Below, in pieces: positions 1 to 9,161 of a stretch of DNA of 64,000 nt. This stretch comes from Streptomyces sp. F001 (GTDB lineage Bacteria; Actinomycetota; Actinomycetes; Streptomycetales; Streptomycetaceae), in the NCBI RefSeq assembly GCF_004187715.1, contig NZ_QZWF01000011.1, positions 124,001-188,000 on the forward strand, written 5' to 3'. A program made the position numbers and the translations under genes. The notes beneath the pieces were generated by a model. The model ran no database searches and was not told where the DNA came from. It saw only the letters and a list, made by a program, of their open reading frames with translations. The stretch's first letter is position 1. Each line of letters starts with the position of its first letter.

Positions 1-2790
1 TCTGAGTGGGGCTGCCGTCACCGAAGTCGAACGTGACCGTCCCCGTCGGAGACCCCGCACCCGGCGCGACGGCAGCGACCGTCGCAGTGAACGACACCTG
101 CTCCCCCACCACCGACGGATCCGGATCCGAGACCACGGTGACCTCCGTCCCGGCCGCGGTCACCGTGTGCGTGTCGGTACCCGTCGAGCCGGTGAAGTTG
201 CCGTCACCGCTGTAGACCGCCGACACCGCGTACGGACTGCCGGACGTACTGGTGTAGGTGTGCGTCACCGTCGCCGTACCACCGGCCACCGCCACCGTCT
301 CAGTGGGGCTGCCGTCACCGAAGTCGAACGTGACCGTCCCCGTCGGAGACCCCGCACCCGGCGCGACGGCAGCGACCGTCGCAGTGAACGACACCTGCTC
401 CCCCACCACCGACGGATCCGGATCCGAGACCACGGTGACCTCCGTCCCGGCCGCGGTCACCGTGTGCGTGTCGGTACCCGTCGAGCCGGTGAAGTTGCCG
501 TCACCGCTGTAGACCGCCGACACCGCGTACGGACTGCCGACGTACTGGTAGGTGTGCGTCACCGTCGCCGTACCACCGGCCACCGCCACCGTCTCAGTGG
601 GGCTGCCGTCACCGAAGTCGAACGTGACCGTCCCCGTCGGAGACCCCGCACCCGGCGCGACGGGAACAACCGTCGCAGTGAACGACACCTGCTCCCCCAC
701 CACCGACGGATCCGGATCCGAGACCACGGTGACCTCCGTCCCGGCCGCGGTCACCGTGTGCGTGTCGGTACCGGTGGCGGACTGGAAGTCGGCGTCGCCG
801 CTGTAGTCCGCGGTGACGGTGAACGGGCTGCCGGTTGTGGTGGTGTAGGTGTGCGTCACCGTCGCGGTACCGCCGGCGACCGGCACCGTCACCGGTGCGC
901 TGCCGTCACCGAAGTCGAACGTGACCGTCCCCGTCGGAGACCCCGCACCCGGCGCGACGGGAACAACCGTCGCAGTGAACGACACCTGCTGCCCCACCGC
1001 CGACGGATCCGGATCCGAGACCACGGTGACCTCCGTCTCCGCCGCGGTCACCGTCTGCGTGTCGGTACCGGCCGAGCCCGTGAAGTTGGCGTCCCCGCCG
1101 TAGGAGGCGGTGATGGTGAACGGACTGCCGCTCGTGGAGGTGTAGGTGTGGGACACCGTCACCGTGCCGCCCACCAGGGTGACCGTCTCGGCCGGGCTGC
1201 CGTCACCGAAGTTGATGGTGACGGCACCCGTGGGCGTGCCCGTCCCCGGTGCCGCTGGTGCCACGGTCGTGGTGATGGTCACCTCCTCGCCGACCGTCGA
1301 CGGATCCGGCGTGGACGTGACCGTCGTGGTCGTGGCCGAGGGGATGACGGCGTGGGTGTCCGTGTCCGTCGAGCCGGTGAAGTTGGCGTCGCCGCTGTAG
1401 GTGGCCGTCACCGTGAACGGGCTGCCGCTCGTGGAGGTGTAGGTGTGGGACACCGTCACCGTGCCGCCCACCAGGGTTCCCGTCCCGGCCGGGCTGCCGT
1501 CACCGAAGTCGAAGGTGACCGTGCCCGTCGGCGTGCCGGCGCCCGGCGCAACCGGCGCCACCGTCGCGGTGAAGCTCACCGGCTGGCCCACCACCGACGG
1601 ATCCGGCGAAGAGGTCACGGTCGTGGTGGTGTCCGAGGCACCCACGAGGTGGGTGTCCGTGCCCGACGACGGGGTGAAGCTCCCGCTGCCGCTGTAGGTG
1701 GCCGTCACCGCGAACGGGCTGCCCGTGGTGCTGGTGTAGGCGTGCGTGGTCGTGGCCGTGCCACCGGCCAGCGGCACGGTCACCGGCGGCGACCCGTCCC
1801 CGAAGGTGAAGGTGACCGTCCCTGTCGGCGTCCCCGCACCGGGCGCCACCGGCGCCACCGTCGCGGTGAAGCTCACCGGCTGCCCCACCACCGACGGATC
1901 CGGCGAAGAGGCCACCGTCGTGGTCGTCGTGGCCGGCAGCACGGTCTGGGTGTCGGTGCCCGTGGAGGGGTCGAGGTTGGCGTTCCCGCTGTAGGTCGCG
2001 GTGACCGTGTACGGGCTGCCGGTGGCGCTGGTGTAGGTGTGGTTGACCGTGGCCGTACCTCCCACCAGGGGAACCGTCGCCGGCGGCGACCCGTCGCCGA
2101 AGGTGAAGGTCACCGTGCCTGTGGGCGTCCCCAGCCCGGTGGGTACCGGCGCCACGGTGGCGGTGAAGCTCACCGGCTGCCCCACCACCGACGGATCCGG
2201 CGAAGAGGTCACGGTCGTCGTGGTGGCCGCCTTGCCCTGGACCGTGTGCGTGTCCGAGCCTGTCGACGGCAGGAAGTTGGCATCCCCGCCGTAGACCGCG
2301 GTGATCGTGTGCGGGCCGACGCTCAGCGTGTTGGTGGTGACCGTCGCCGTTCCCCCCACCAGCGGCGCCGTCAGCGTCGGCCCCGCGCTGATGTGGAAGG
2401 TGACGGTGCCCGTCGGCGTGCCCGCCCCCGGCGCGACCGGTGCCACCGTCGCCGTGATCGTCACCGGCTGGCCGAAGACCGACGGGTCCGGCGAGGAGGT
2501 CACCGTCGTCTGGGTGGACGCCTTGATGACCGCCTGGACAGTGGCCCCCGTCGACGAGGTGAAGTTGGCGTCACCGCTGTAGGTGGCGGTGACCGGGAGG
2601 CTTCCGACGGGCAGGTTGGTGACCGTCGCTGTCGCGGTGCCGCCCACGACGGGCGCCGTCACGGTCGGCCCGCCCGTCACGGTGAAGGTGACCGTCCCCG
2701 TGGGAGTCCCCGCCCCGAGCGGGATGATGGTCGCGGTCAGCGTCACCGGCTGACCGAAGACCGCTGGATTCGGCGAGGTGGTGACCAGGG
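1..2790 (-). repeat. Tandem coding repeat, about 297-bp unit, 9-10 copies
   Basis: Unit boundaries recur at roughly 258, 552, 849, 1146, 1443, 1740, 2037 and 2330, a period of 291-303 bp that always keeps frame. The units at 1-300, 300-590 and 590-780 are almost base-for-base identical, including a shared block ending ...ACCCGGCGCGAC. Copies above 1100 differ at many positions. Differences between the first copies include a 3-base in-frame loss near 540. This gradient suggests recent duplication or gene conversion at the distal end. Confidence 0.9.
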
Positions 2791-2806
2791 TTACAGTGCC
2801 AGGCAT
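1..2806 (-). CDS. Tandem Ig-like (Big_3-type) repeat protein, C-terminus beyond the window
   Basis: The minus-strand frame stays open from ATG 2806 to the window edge, giving at least 935 residues. It is built of about 9.5 tandem domains of 97-101 residues. Each carries the pattern VxSxPDPSVxGQxVxxTATV, GTVTF, GGTATVT and YSGDxNFxxSTG, typical of bacterial Ig-like domain 3/5 beta-sandwich repeats. The start is supported by GGAGG nine bases upstream. There is no signal peptide: the first Ig-like domain begins within five residues of Met1. It is therefore either cytoplasmic, exported by a non-Sec route, or misannotated at its 5' end. Domains far from the start are almost identical in DNA, and those near the start have diverged. 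The distal part could carry a catalytic or anchoring domain, but this is not visible. The family is often called adhesive or structural, but no function is shown here. Confidence 0.85.
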   Translation of the reverse strand, partial: MPGTVTLVTTSPNPAVFGQPVTLTATIIPLGAGTPTGTVTFTVTGGPTVTAPVVGGTATATVTNLPVGSLPVTATYSGDANFTSSTGATVQAVIKASTQTTVTSSPDPSVFGQPVTITATVAPVAPGAGTPTGTVTFHISAGPTLTAPLVGGTATVTTNTLSVGPHTITAVYGGDANFLPSTGSDTHTVQGKAATTTTVTSSPDPSVVGQPVSFTATVAPVPTGLGTPTGTVTFTFGDGSPPATVPLVGGTATVNHTYTSATGSPYTVTATYSGNANLDPSTGTDTQTVLPATTTTTVASSPDPSVVGQPVSFTATVAPVAPGAGTPTGTVTFTFGDGSPPVTVPLAGGTATTTHAYTSTTGSPFAVTATYSGSGSFTPSSGTDTHLVGASDTTTTVTSSPDPSVVGQPVSFTATVAPVAPGAGTPTGTVTFDFGDGSPAGTGTLVGGTVTVSHTYTSTSGSPFTVTATYSGDANFTGSTDTDTHAVIPSATTTTVTSTPDPSTVGEEVTITTTVAPAAPGTGTPTGAVTINFGDGSPAETVTLVGGTVTVSHTYTSTSGSPFTITASYGGDANFTGSAGTDTQTVTAAETEVTVVSDPDPSAVGQQVSFTATVVPVAPGAGSPTGTVTFDFGDGSAPVTVPVAGGTATVTHTYTTTTGSPFTVTADYSGDADFQSATGTDTHTVTAAGTEVTVVSDPDPSVVGEQVSFTATVVPVAPGAGSPTGTVTFDFGDGSPTETVAVAGGTATVTHTYQYVGSPYAVSAVYSGDGNFTGSTGTDTHTVTAAGTEVTVVSDPDPSVVGEQVSFTATVAAVAPGAGSPTGTVTFDFGDGSPTETVAVAGGTATVTHTYTSTSGSPYAVSAVYSGDGNFTGSTGTDTHTVTAAGTEVTVVSDPDPSVVGEQVSFTATVAAVAPGAGSPTGTVTFDFGDGSPTQ

Positions 2807-3097
2807 GAATACGGCCCTCCAGTGATCGAGGCTGGTCGAGGCCGCCTCTTGTCGCCGCACTGCTGGGGGCTGCTACCGCCGGTGATCGATGTTGGGCACC
2901 ACAGACCGCCATCCCCCGACAGTGAGATGGGCGGCCCCGGTCGGTCTCACAAGTACGCGCCCGACCGGCTCCGCCACGCCAGATGCGCGACAGCAATTCC
3001 CCCGAACAGACGAGCGCACAAGCCGCGCGCGACGCCAGCACGGCCTACGACACCGGCGCGCAACGATCGGTGTGCGCCGGGCAGTTGGACAGGGAGG

Positions 3098-3230
3098 AAA
3101 AACGCGCCGGTCATGCGCGCGGTGGGCCTGGTCGATGTTCACCATGATCCCGTCGACGCAGATGGTGGCGTACCTGGACGAGCATCCACTCGGGGCGGTT
3201 GATCGCCCAGATGGCAACGCCGCCTTTACG
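3098..3230 (-). pseudogene. Relic of an AMP-dependent acyl-CoA synthetase (N-terminal fragment)
   Basis: Read on the minus strand, this stretch gives VRKGGVAIWAINRPEWMLVQ. After a one-base shift at 3173 it continues YATICVDGIMVNI followed by DQAHRAHDRR. Together these match the conserved N-terminal segment of long-chain acyl-CoA synthetases (R-K-G-D-R-VAIWAPN-x-x-EW and YATxxxGxIxVNINPAYRxHE). Nothing else of the gene is present: upstream codons include a stop, and the rest of 2807-3273 shows no gene. It lies just 3' of an intact AMP-ligase gene but is a different segment of the fold, so it is a relic of a second ligase rather than read-through. Confidence 0.7.
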
Positions 3231-3273
3231 AACGGGATTTCACCGGTCCTGTGGATCTACGGCAACTCCGACG

Positions 3274-4944
3274 TCACCGGAAGTCCTCCTCGCGGTACTC
3301 GTTCTGCGAGCCCGCGGCCGTGGCCTCGCGCAGCTCGATGCGGCGGATCTTGCCGGAGACGGTCTTGGGCAGTTCGCCGAACTCCAGGCGCCGGATGCGC
3401 TTGTAGGGGGCGAGGACGGTGCGCGAGTGCTCGAACAGCACCTTCGCCGTGTCGGGGCCGGGTTCCCACCCGTCGGCGAGGACAACGTACGCCTTCGGCA
3501 CGGCGAGGCGCAGCTCGTCGGGGGCCGGTACGACGGCCGCCTCTGCCACCGCCTCGTGTTCCAGCAGGGCGCTCTCCAGCTCGAAGGGGGAGATCTTGTA
3601 GTCGGAGGCCTTGAAGACGTCGTCCGCCCGTCCGACGTACGTGATGTGCCCGTCCTCGTCCCGGGCGCCGATGTCGCCGGTCCGGTAGTAGCCGCCGGCC
3701 ATCGCCTCCGCCGTACGGTCCGCGTCGCCGTGGTAGCCGGTCATCAGGCCGACCGGCCGCACGGACAGGTCGAGCGCGATCTCGCCCTCGGCCGCGCCCC
3801 GTTCGCCCGTCACCGGGTCGAGGAGTTCGACGCGGTAGCCGGGGCTGGGGCGGCCCATGGACCCGGTCTTCAGCGGCTGGCCTGGGCTGTTGGAGACCTG
3901 CACGGCGGTCTCCGTCTGTCCGAAACCGTCGCGGATGGTCACGCCCCAGGCCCTGCGGACCTGTTCGATGACCTCGGGGTTGAGCGGCTCTCCGGCGGCC
4001 ACCGCCTCGCGCGGCGGGGTGCGCAGCTGGGTGAGGTCGGCCTGGATGAGCATGCGCCAGACGGTGGGCGGGGCGCAGAAGGTCGTCACCCCCGCCCGGT
4101 CCATCTCGGCCATCAGCCGGGCCGCGTCGAACCGGCCGTAGTTGTGGATGAACACGGTCGCCTCCGCGTTCCAGGGGGCGAAGAGATTGGACCAGGCGTG
4201 CTTGGCCCAGCCCGGCGAGGAGATGTTCAGGTGCACGTCGCCGGGCTTCAGGCCGATCCAGTACATGGTCGCCAGGTGCCCGATCGGGTACGAGGTGTGG
4301 GTGTGCTCGACCAGCTTGGGGCGGGCGGTCGTCCCCGAGGTGAAGTACAGCATCAGCGGGTCGTCGGCCCGGGTGGGGCCGTCGGGCGTGAAGCCCGCGG
4401 GGGCGGCGTACGCGTCCTCGTACGACTGCCAGCCCGCCGGCGCCCCGCCGACCGCGATGCGCGTGTAGTCGCCGGGCACCTCGGCGAACTTGCCGGTGTC
4501 CTCGGAGCGGACGACGACGTGCCGGACGCGGCCCCGGTCGACGCGGTCACGCAGGTCGGCGGGGCCGAGCAGCGGGGTGGCCGGGATGACGACCGCGCGC
4601 ACCTTCATCGCGGCGAGCGCGGTCTCCCACAGCTCCGCCTGGTTGCCGAGCATGACCAGGATCCGGTCCTCGGCGCGGACGCCGCGTTCGCGCAGCCAGT
4701 TGGCCGTCCGGTCGGAGCGCTCGGCCAGCTCCGCGAAGGACAGGCGGGTCTCACGGCCGTCCTCCTCGACGATGTGCAGCGCGGTGCGGTCGTTCCCGTC
4801 CGCGACCACGTCGAACCAGTCGAGCGCCCAGTTGAAGTACTCGGGGCGAGGCCAGGCGAAGCCCTGGTAGGCGGTGGCGTAATCCTCGCGGTGTTCCAGC
4901 AGGAAGTCCCGCGCCGTGCGGAACTGCTGTGTCGCCGTCGTCAT
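3274..4944 (-). CDS. Acyl-CoA synthetase (AMP-forming), medium-chain/benzoate-CoA ligase type
   Basis: A 556-residue ANL-superfamily ligase predicted to activate a carboxylic acid with ATP and CoA. The motifs visible are the P-loop-like YFTSGTTARPK (about residue 205), GFGQTET (about 335), YRTGD (about 430) and the C-terminal catalytic lysine in LPKTVSGKIRR (about 530). The opening residues (DFLLEHREDY, FNWALDWFD) resemble ACSM/medium-chain acyl-CoA synthetases rather than FadD. The substrate cannot be read from the sequence. ATG 4944 follows GAGGAGG at good spacing. It is divergent from the LAL regulator at 5190, with 245 bp between them, so that regulator may control it; this is inference. 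The length is normal for the family and the gene looks intact. Confidence 0.88.
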   Translation of the reverse strand: MTTATQQFRTARDFLLEHREDYATAYQGFAWPRPEYFNWALDWFDVVADGNDRTALHIVEEDGRETRLSFAELAERSDRTANWLRERGVRAEDRILVMLGNQAELWETALAAMKVRAVVIPATPLLGPADLRDRVDRGRVRHVVVRSEDTGKFAEVPGDYTRIAVGGAPAGWQSYEDAYAAPAGFTPDGPTRADDPLMLYFTSGTTARPKLVEHTHTSYPIGHLATMYWIGLKPGDVHLNISSPGWAKHAWSNLFAPWNAEATVFIHNYGRFDAARLMAEMDRAGVTTFCAPPTVWRMLIQADLTQLRTPPREAVAAGEPLNPEVIEQVRRAWGVTIRDGFGQTETAVQVSNSPGQPLKTGSMGRPSPGYRVELLDPVTGERGAAEGEIALDLSVRPVGLMTGYHGDADRTAEAMAGGYYRTGDIGARDEDGHITYVGRADDVFKASDYKISPFELESALLEHEAVAEAAVVPAPDELRLAVPKAYVVLADGWEPGPDTAKVLFEHSRTVLAPYKRIRRLEFGELPKTVSGKIRRIELREATAAGSQNEYREEDFR

Positions 4945-5189
4945 CTGTCCTCCTCGTTACCGGACCATTGCCGGGCGGCTCGCTGCCGACGTGTCATCCA
5001 TGACGCAGGTCTCACTACCCCGAACGGGAGCAGGGGCACTGCTGCAGCGTAGGAGCCCTCCCAGTCATTCAACGCTCACCTGAATTTGCCTATACATCCC
5101 GGTTGTTAGTTCCCTCACCACGTCGCCTCTCCGAATTTCAACGACTCGTTGCCTAGAATTTGGCCCGAACACGACACACGGAGGGAGCG

Positions 5190-8020
5190 GTGACCGTGCG
5201 ACGGGACTTCAAGGAGCCTGCCCGAAGCCGCCCCGACCTGGTCATCGGCCGGGAGGAACCGTTCACGGCGGCGCGTGAGCAGCTCGGCCGAGGGGGCAGT
5301 GTGCTGCTCCACGGGCCCGCAGGAATAGGAAAGTCGACCGTCCTGCGGTCTTTGGCCGCGGATTACGCCCGAGCGGCCCGGACCGTGTTGCGCTGCTCCG
5401 CCACGGAGTCCGAATCCCATCTGCCCTTCCTGGCCCTGGCCGACCTCCTCGGTCTGGTCCTCGACGAGGTGTCCGAGAAGCTGCCCGTCGCCCAGCGCAC
5501 CGCCCTGGAGTCGGCGCTCACCGGCCGCGGCGAGTCCACCCTGCAGCGCGACGGCCTCGCGCTGCGCCTGGCGGTGTTGTCCGCGCTGCGCGCGCTCGCC
5601 GCCGAGGGACCCGTCCTGGTCGTCGCCGACGACGTGCAGTGGCTGGACTCGGCCAGCGCCGAACTCCTCGGCTTCGCCGCCCGCCGTCTCGGCGACACGC
5701 CGGTCCAGGTGCTGTACGCGGTACGGACCGAGGGCCAGGAGTACGACCGCCATCTGCTCGCCTCTCCTCCGGACACCCTCCCCGTCCGTCTGGGCCCGCT
5801 CTCCCGCGCCCAGGTCTCCGCGCTGCTCGACGACCGCGGCTACACCGGCCTGCCGCGCTCCACCGTCCGGGACATCCACCGCACCAGCGGCGGCAACCCG
5901 CTCTTCGCACTGGAACTCGGCCGCGCCCTCGCCGAGAACCCGACCCCGCCGCGGCCCGGCGAGCCGCTGCCGGTGCCGACCTCGCTGCGGGCCCTCGTCC
6001 TCAACCGGCTGGGGATGCTGTCCTGCGAGGCCCGGCACACCCTCCTCGTGGCCAGCGCGGGCGCCCGCCCCACGCTTGCCCTGCTGCACGCGGCCGGCCG
6101 GGAGAGCGCCGAGGCGGAGACCGCCCGGGCAGCCGAACTCGGACTGCTGGCCACCGAGCCGGAGGGGCCCGCCGTACGCTTCGCGCATCCGCTGATCTCG
6201 GCCGCGCTGTACGCGGAGGCATCCGCGCAGGAGCGGCGGGCCGCGCACGCGGCGCTGTCCACGGCGGCCTCCGATCCGATCGAGCGGGCCCGTCATCTGG
6301 CCCTGGCGACCACCGGCACGGACCCGGAGGTGGCGGCGCGGCTCGCTCAGGCCGCCGCGCTCGCCCGGGACCGCGGGGCACCGTCGGTCGCCGCGTCCCT
6401 CGGGCTGCTGGCCGCCCGGCACACCCCGGCCGACAGCGTGCCCGGCCCCGACGACCGGCGCTTGCAGGCCGCCGAGGACGCCATCACCGCCGGTGAGGTG
6501 GACCTCGCCCGGGACATCGCCCGCGAGGTGCTGACCCGGGCCACCGTGCCCGCGGAGCGGGTGCGGGCCTGGATGGTGGTGATCGAGGCGGCCGGGCAGG
6601 CCCTCGGGGAGGTCGACGCCGTCTTCCCGCAGGTACTGGCCGACGCCGGCGACGATCCGCGGCTGCTGGCCCTGGTGCACTACCAGCTGGCGTGGCGGGC
6701 CCTGGTGGTCGAGGGCGACTTCGCGGAGGGCCGGGAGGAGGCCGCGCACGCGGCGGACCTGGCCGCCCGGGCCGGCGACCGGCGAACCGAGTTGCTGGCG
6801 CTCGCCTTCCAGGCGCAGGCCGAGACCTTGATGGGCCACCCGGGCGCACCCGCGACCATCAAGCGGGCCCTGAAGGAACCGCAGGACCCGCAGGTGGCGT
6901 GTCATCACAACGGCGCGGGTTCGACGCGCCTGCGCTGGCTGCTGATGAGCGACCAGTTGCCCGAGGCCCGTAGCACGGTGACCGCGCTGCTGCGCGAGGT
7001 GCAGCGGCGCGGGATGGTCGAGAGCGAGGTGCACTTCCTGCGCCTGCTCGCCGAGACCGAACTGCGCTCGGGCCACTGCGGCCGGGCTCTCGACCTGGCC
7101 CGCGAGAGCCTGCGCCTGGCCCGCGACTCCGGCATCGGCGAGGTCGCCTCCGCCGTGCTCACCTCCATCGCGGAGGCCTCGGGCGGGGATGTGGACCGGG
7201 CGCTGGCGCTGGCGCGGGAGGCGGTGCAGCACGCCGAGGAGGACGGCGACCAGATCTACATGTCCCGGGCCCTGGCCGCCCTCGGCTACGTCCAGTTGGT
7301 CGCCGGGGACGCCCAGAGCACGGTCGTGTCGCTGCGCCGGGTGCGGGAGCTGGAGCAGGGGCTCCGGCGCGCGGGCGCTGGCACGGTGACCTCGCGGAGG
7401 CGCTGGTGCGCATCGGTGAGCCGGCCGAGGCGCAGGACGTCATCGACGTGACACGGGAGCAGGCGATGCGGCTCGGCCGGGAGAGCGTGCTGGCCGTCCT
7501 CGACCGGGCCGAGGCGCTGGTGCGGGCGGCGCACGGCGAACACGAGGCGGCACTGGCCCGGTTGACGTCCGTTCAGGACCGGCTGGCCAAGCTGGGCTAC
7601 GGGCTCGAGGAGGCGCGGGCCGCCTTCGAGTCGGCGCGGCTGCGCACCCTCTCCCACTCTCGACTTCGCTCGGGCGGGGGGATCCCCATGCCGGGCCCGA
7701 CGTCGTACGACGAGGCGGCGCGGCTGTTCAGACGGTGCCGGGCGCTGCCCTGGCTGTGCCAGGTGGACGCGGCGGCCGCCGCGGGCCCGTCCGTCCCGGC
7801 GGCCGCGCCCGCCGCGCTCGACGCGCTGGAGGGGCTGGCCTCGATGGAGCGTCAGGTCGCCGCGCTCGTCATGGAGGGCGCTACCAACCGGGAGATAGCC
7901 GGGCGTCTGTTCATCAGCGTCAAGACGGTCGAGGCCACGCTCACGCGGGTCTACCGCAAGCTGGGGATCCGATCGCGGGTGGACATCGTCAGACTGGCGG
8001 CGGGGCGCCACGCCAGGTGA
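5190..8020 (+). CDS. LuxR-family LAL-type ATPase regulator, interrupted by a -1 frameshift
   Basis: The large ATP-binding LuxR regulator has an N-terminal AAA/STAND ATPase with Walker A GPAGIGKST (about residue 46) and Walker B VLVVADDVQWLD. A long helical repeat region follows, then a C-terminal LuxR HTH (SMERQVAALVMEGATNREIAGRLFIS... read in two parts, about 7841-7990). The frame opened at 5190 ends at 7451, and the C-terminal third continues in another frame. Restoring one G in the G run at 7358-7361 gives EQGAPARGRWHGDLAEAL and joins the two parts smoothly. This is either a homopolymer sequencing error or a real loss of function. GTG 5190 and GTG 5196 both lie behind GGAGGG; 5196 has the better spacing. 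A dispersed repeat is also inserted in frame at 7651-7689. The likely role is activation of the divergent ligase or of a remote pathway. Confidence 0.85.
7651..7689 (+). repeat. Streptomyces dispersed repeat inside the LAL gene (type 1)
   Basis: CACTCTCGACTTCGCTCG followed by a G-rich run and CCCCAT matches the intergenic element at 25875-25917 with only a few substitutions. It encodes the residues LSHSRLRSGGGIPM between two conserved parts of the regulator (ESARLR and GPTSYDEAARLF), so it looks like an in-frame insertion. Confidence 0.75.
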
Positions 8021-8124
8021 GGGCCGTACGCGAAGTGAAGTCGTACACCAAGTGAGGCCCGCACGGGGTCTGTTGCGGGGAACCGAGGGATTTCCCTTCC
8101 CAACTCCCTTAGGGGGTTCCCTCA

Positions 8125-8154
8125 TTGGGAGAGAAGCGTTCCGGGTTCTAGCGT
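8125..8154 (+). promoter_or_regulatory. Possible promoter of the secreted protease gene
   Basis: A TTGGGA hexamer at 8125 and TAGCGT at 8149 are separated by 18 bp, about 105 bp upstream of the ATG at 8260. The A/T content is local and low. An imperfect inverted repeat (GGGAACC near 8077 and GGTTCCC near 8115) lies just upstream and could be an operator. This is pattern only. Confidence 0.35.
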
Positions 8155-8259
8155 AAGGGCGTGCCGCTCGCCGGGCACACGGGGGTCGGTCCCGAGACCC
8201 TCGTGCTCAACCCCCACACCCGCGCGACCCCCCCCACCGGCAACCCCTTGAGGAGACTC

Positions 8260-9051
8260 ATGCTCGGGCTCACCCGTCTCAGAAAGACCGCCGCCGTCCT
8301 CACGGCGGCCGCTGCCGCCGCCGCGACCGCGCTGCTGACCGCTCCCGCCGCGGTCGCCGCCCCGCAGCCCATCGTCGGCGGCACGACGACCACCACGACC
8401 GCGTACCCGTTCATGATGCAGATCACGGACGCCTCGCAGGACCAGTTCTGCGGCGGCACGCTGGTCTCCCCCACCAAGGTCGTCACCGCCGCCCACTGCA
8501 TGGTCGGCGAGACCACCAGCAGCGTCCGTGTGGTCGGCGGCCGCACCTACCTGAACGGCACGAACGGCACGGTGAGCCGGGTCAGCAAGATCTGGATCCA
8601 CCCGAGCTACACGGACGTCACCAACGGCGACGACGTGGCCGTCCTGACCCTGTCGACGTCCATGCCGTACACGACGGCGCCGTACGTCTCCTCCTCGCAG
8701 ACCTCCGTCTACGCGGCCGGCACCACCGCCCGCATCCTCGGCTGGGGCACCACCTCCTCGGGGGGCAGCTCCTCCAACCAGCTGCGCACCGCGACGGTCC
8801 CGACGGTCTCCGACTCCAGCTGCGCCGGCTCGTACGGCTCGGACTTCGTCGCGAGCGACATGGTGTGCGCCGGATACACCTCCGGCGGCGTGGACACCTG
8901 CCAGGGCGACAGCGGCGGTCCGCTGCTCATCGGGGGCCGCCTGGCAGGAATCACTTCCTGGGGCGAGGGCTGCGCGGCGGCCGGTTACCCGGGCATATAC
9001 ACCCGCCTCACCACCTTCTCGAGCCTGGTGACCGCGCAGGTCAACTCCTAG
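8260..9051 (+). CDS. Secreted trypsin-like serine protease (S1A family, SGT-like)
   Basis: A 263-residue chymotrypsin-fold protease exported by Sec. Residues 1-34 form a signal peptide (RLRK, an alanine-rich core, then AAVAAP). The mature enzyme starts near IVGGTT after a very short propeptide, as in Streptomyces griseus trypsin. The catalytic triad is visible as TAAHC (His), DDVAVL (Asp) and GDSGGP (Ser). The Asp in VDTCQGDSGG, six residues before the Ser, indicates trypsin-like Arg/Lys specificity. Six cysteines could form three disulfides. ATG 8260 follows AGGAG; the frame also opens at GTG 8161 but that would precede the signal peptide by 33 residues. It stands alone, with a strong terminator 40 bp downstream. 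Confidence 0.93.
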   Translation: MLGLTRLRKTAAVLTAAAAAAATALLTAPAAVAAPQPIVGGTTTTTTAYPFMMQITDASQDQFCGGTLVSPTKVVTAAHCMVGETTSSVRVVGGRTYLNGTNGTVSRVSKIWIHPSYTDVTNGDDVAVLTLSTSMPYTTAPYVSSSQTSVYAAGTTARILGWGTTSSGGSSSNQLRTATVPTVSDSSCAGSYGSDFVASDMVCAGYTSGGVDTCQGDSGGPLLIGGRLAGITSWGEGCAAAGYPGIYTRLTTFSSLVTAQVNS

Positions 9052-9091
9052 GCAGAACAAGGACTCCTGAGTACCCCTCAGGTGAGTGACC

Positions 9092-9136
9092 AGGGGGCGT
9101 TGCGGGCCTCCACGAGCGGCCCGCAACGCCCCCTTT
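9092..9136. terminator. Bidirectional hairpin terminator between convergent genes
   Basis: A 16-bp perfect stem (AGGGGGCGTTGCGGGC at 9092-9107, complement at 9119-9134) has an 11-base loop and is followed by TTT. It separates the protease gene from the convergent winged-helix gene. Confidence 0.85.
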
Positions 9137-9161
9137 CCATGCCGTACAGGTTCCATGCCGT

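Noticed and set aside
1..2800. Possible CRISPR-like or satellite array
   Set aside because: The unit is about 297 bp, keeps reading frame and encodes Ig-like domains; there are no short repeats with unique spacers.
2571..3041. A 156-codon minus-strand frame at the start of the Ig-like gene
   Set aside because: It is out of frame with the Ig-like domains and its C-terminal half is a shadow of them.
167..3202. A 1011-codon plus-strand frame, Arg-rich
   Set aside because: It mirrors the Ig-like repeat gene on the other strand, has a skewed Arg/His/Gly composition and no fold motifs.
5115..7232. A 705-codon minus-strand frame opposite the LAL gene
   Set aside because: It is a complementary shadow of the ATPase regulator, with Gly/Gln/Arg-rich composition and no motifs.
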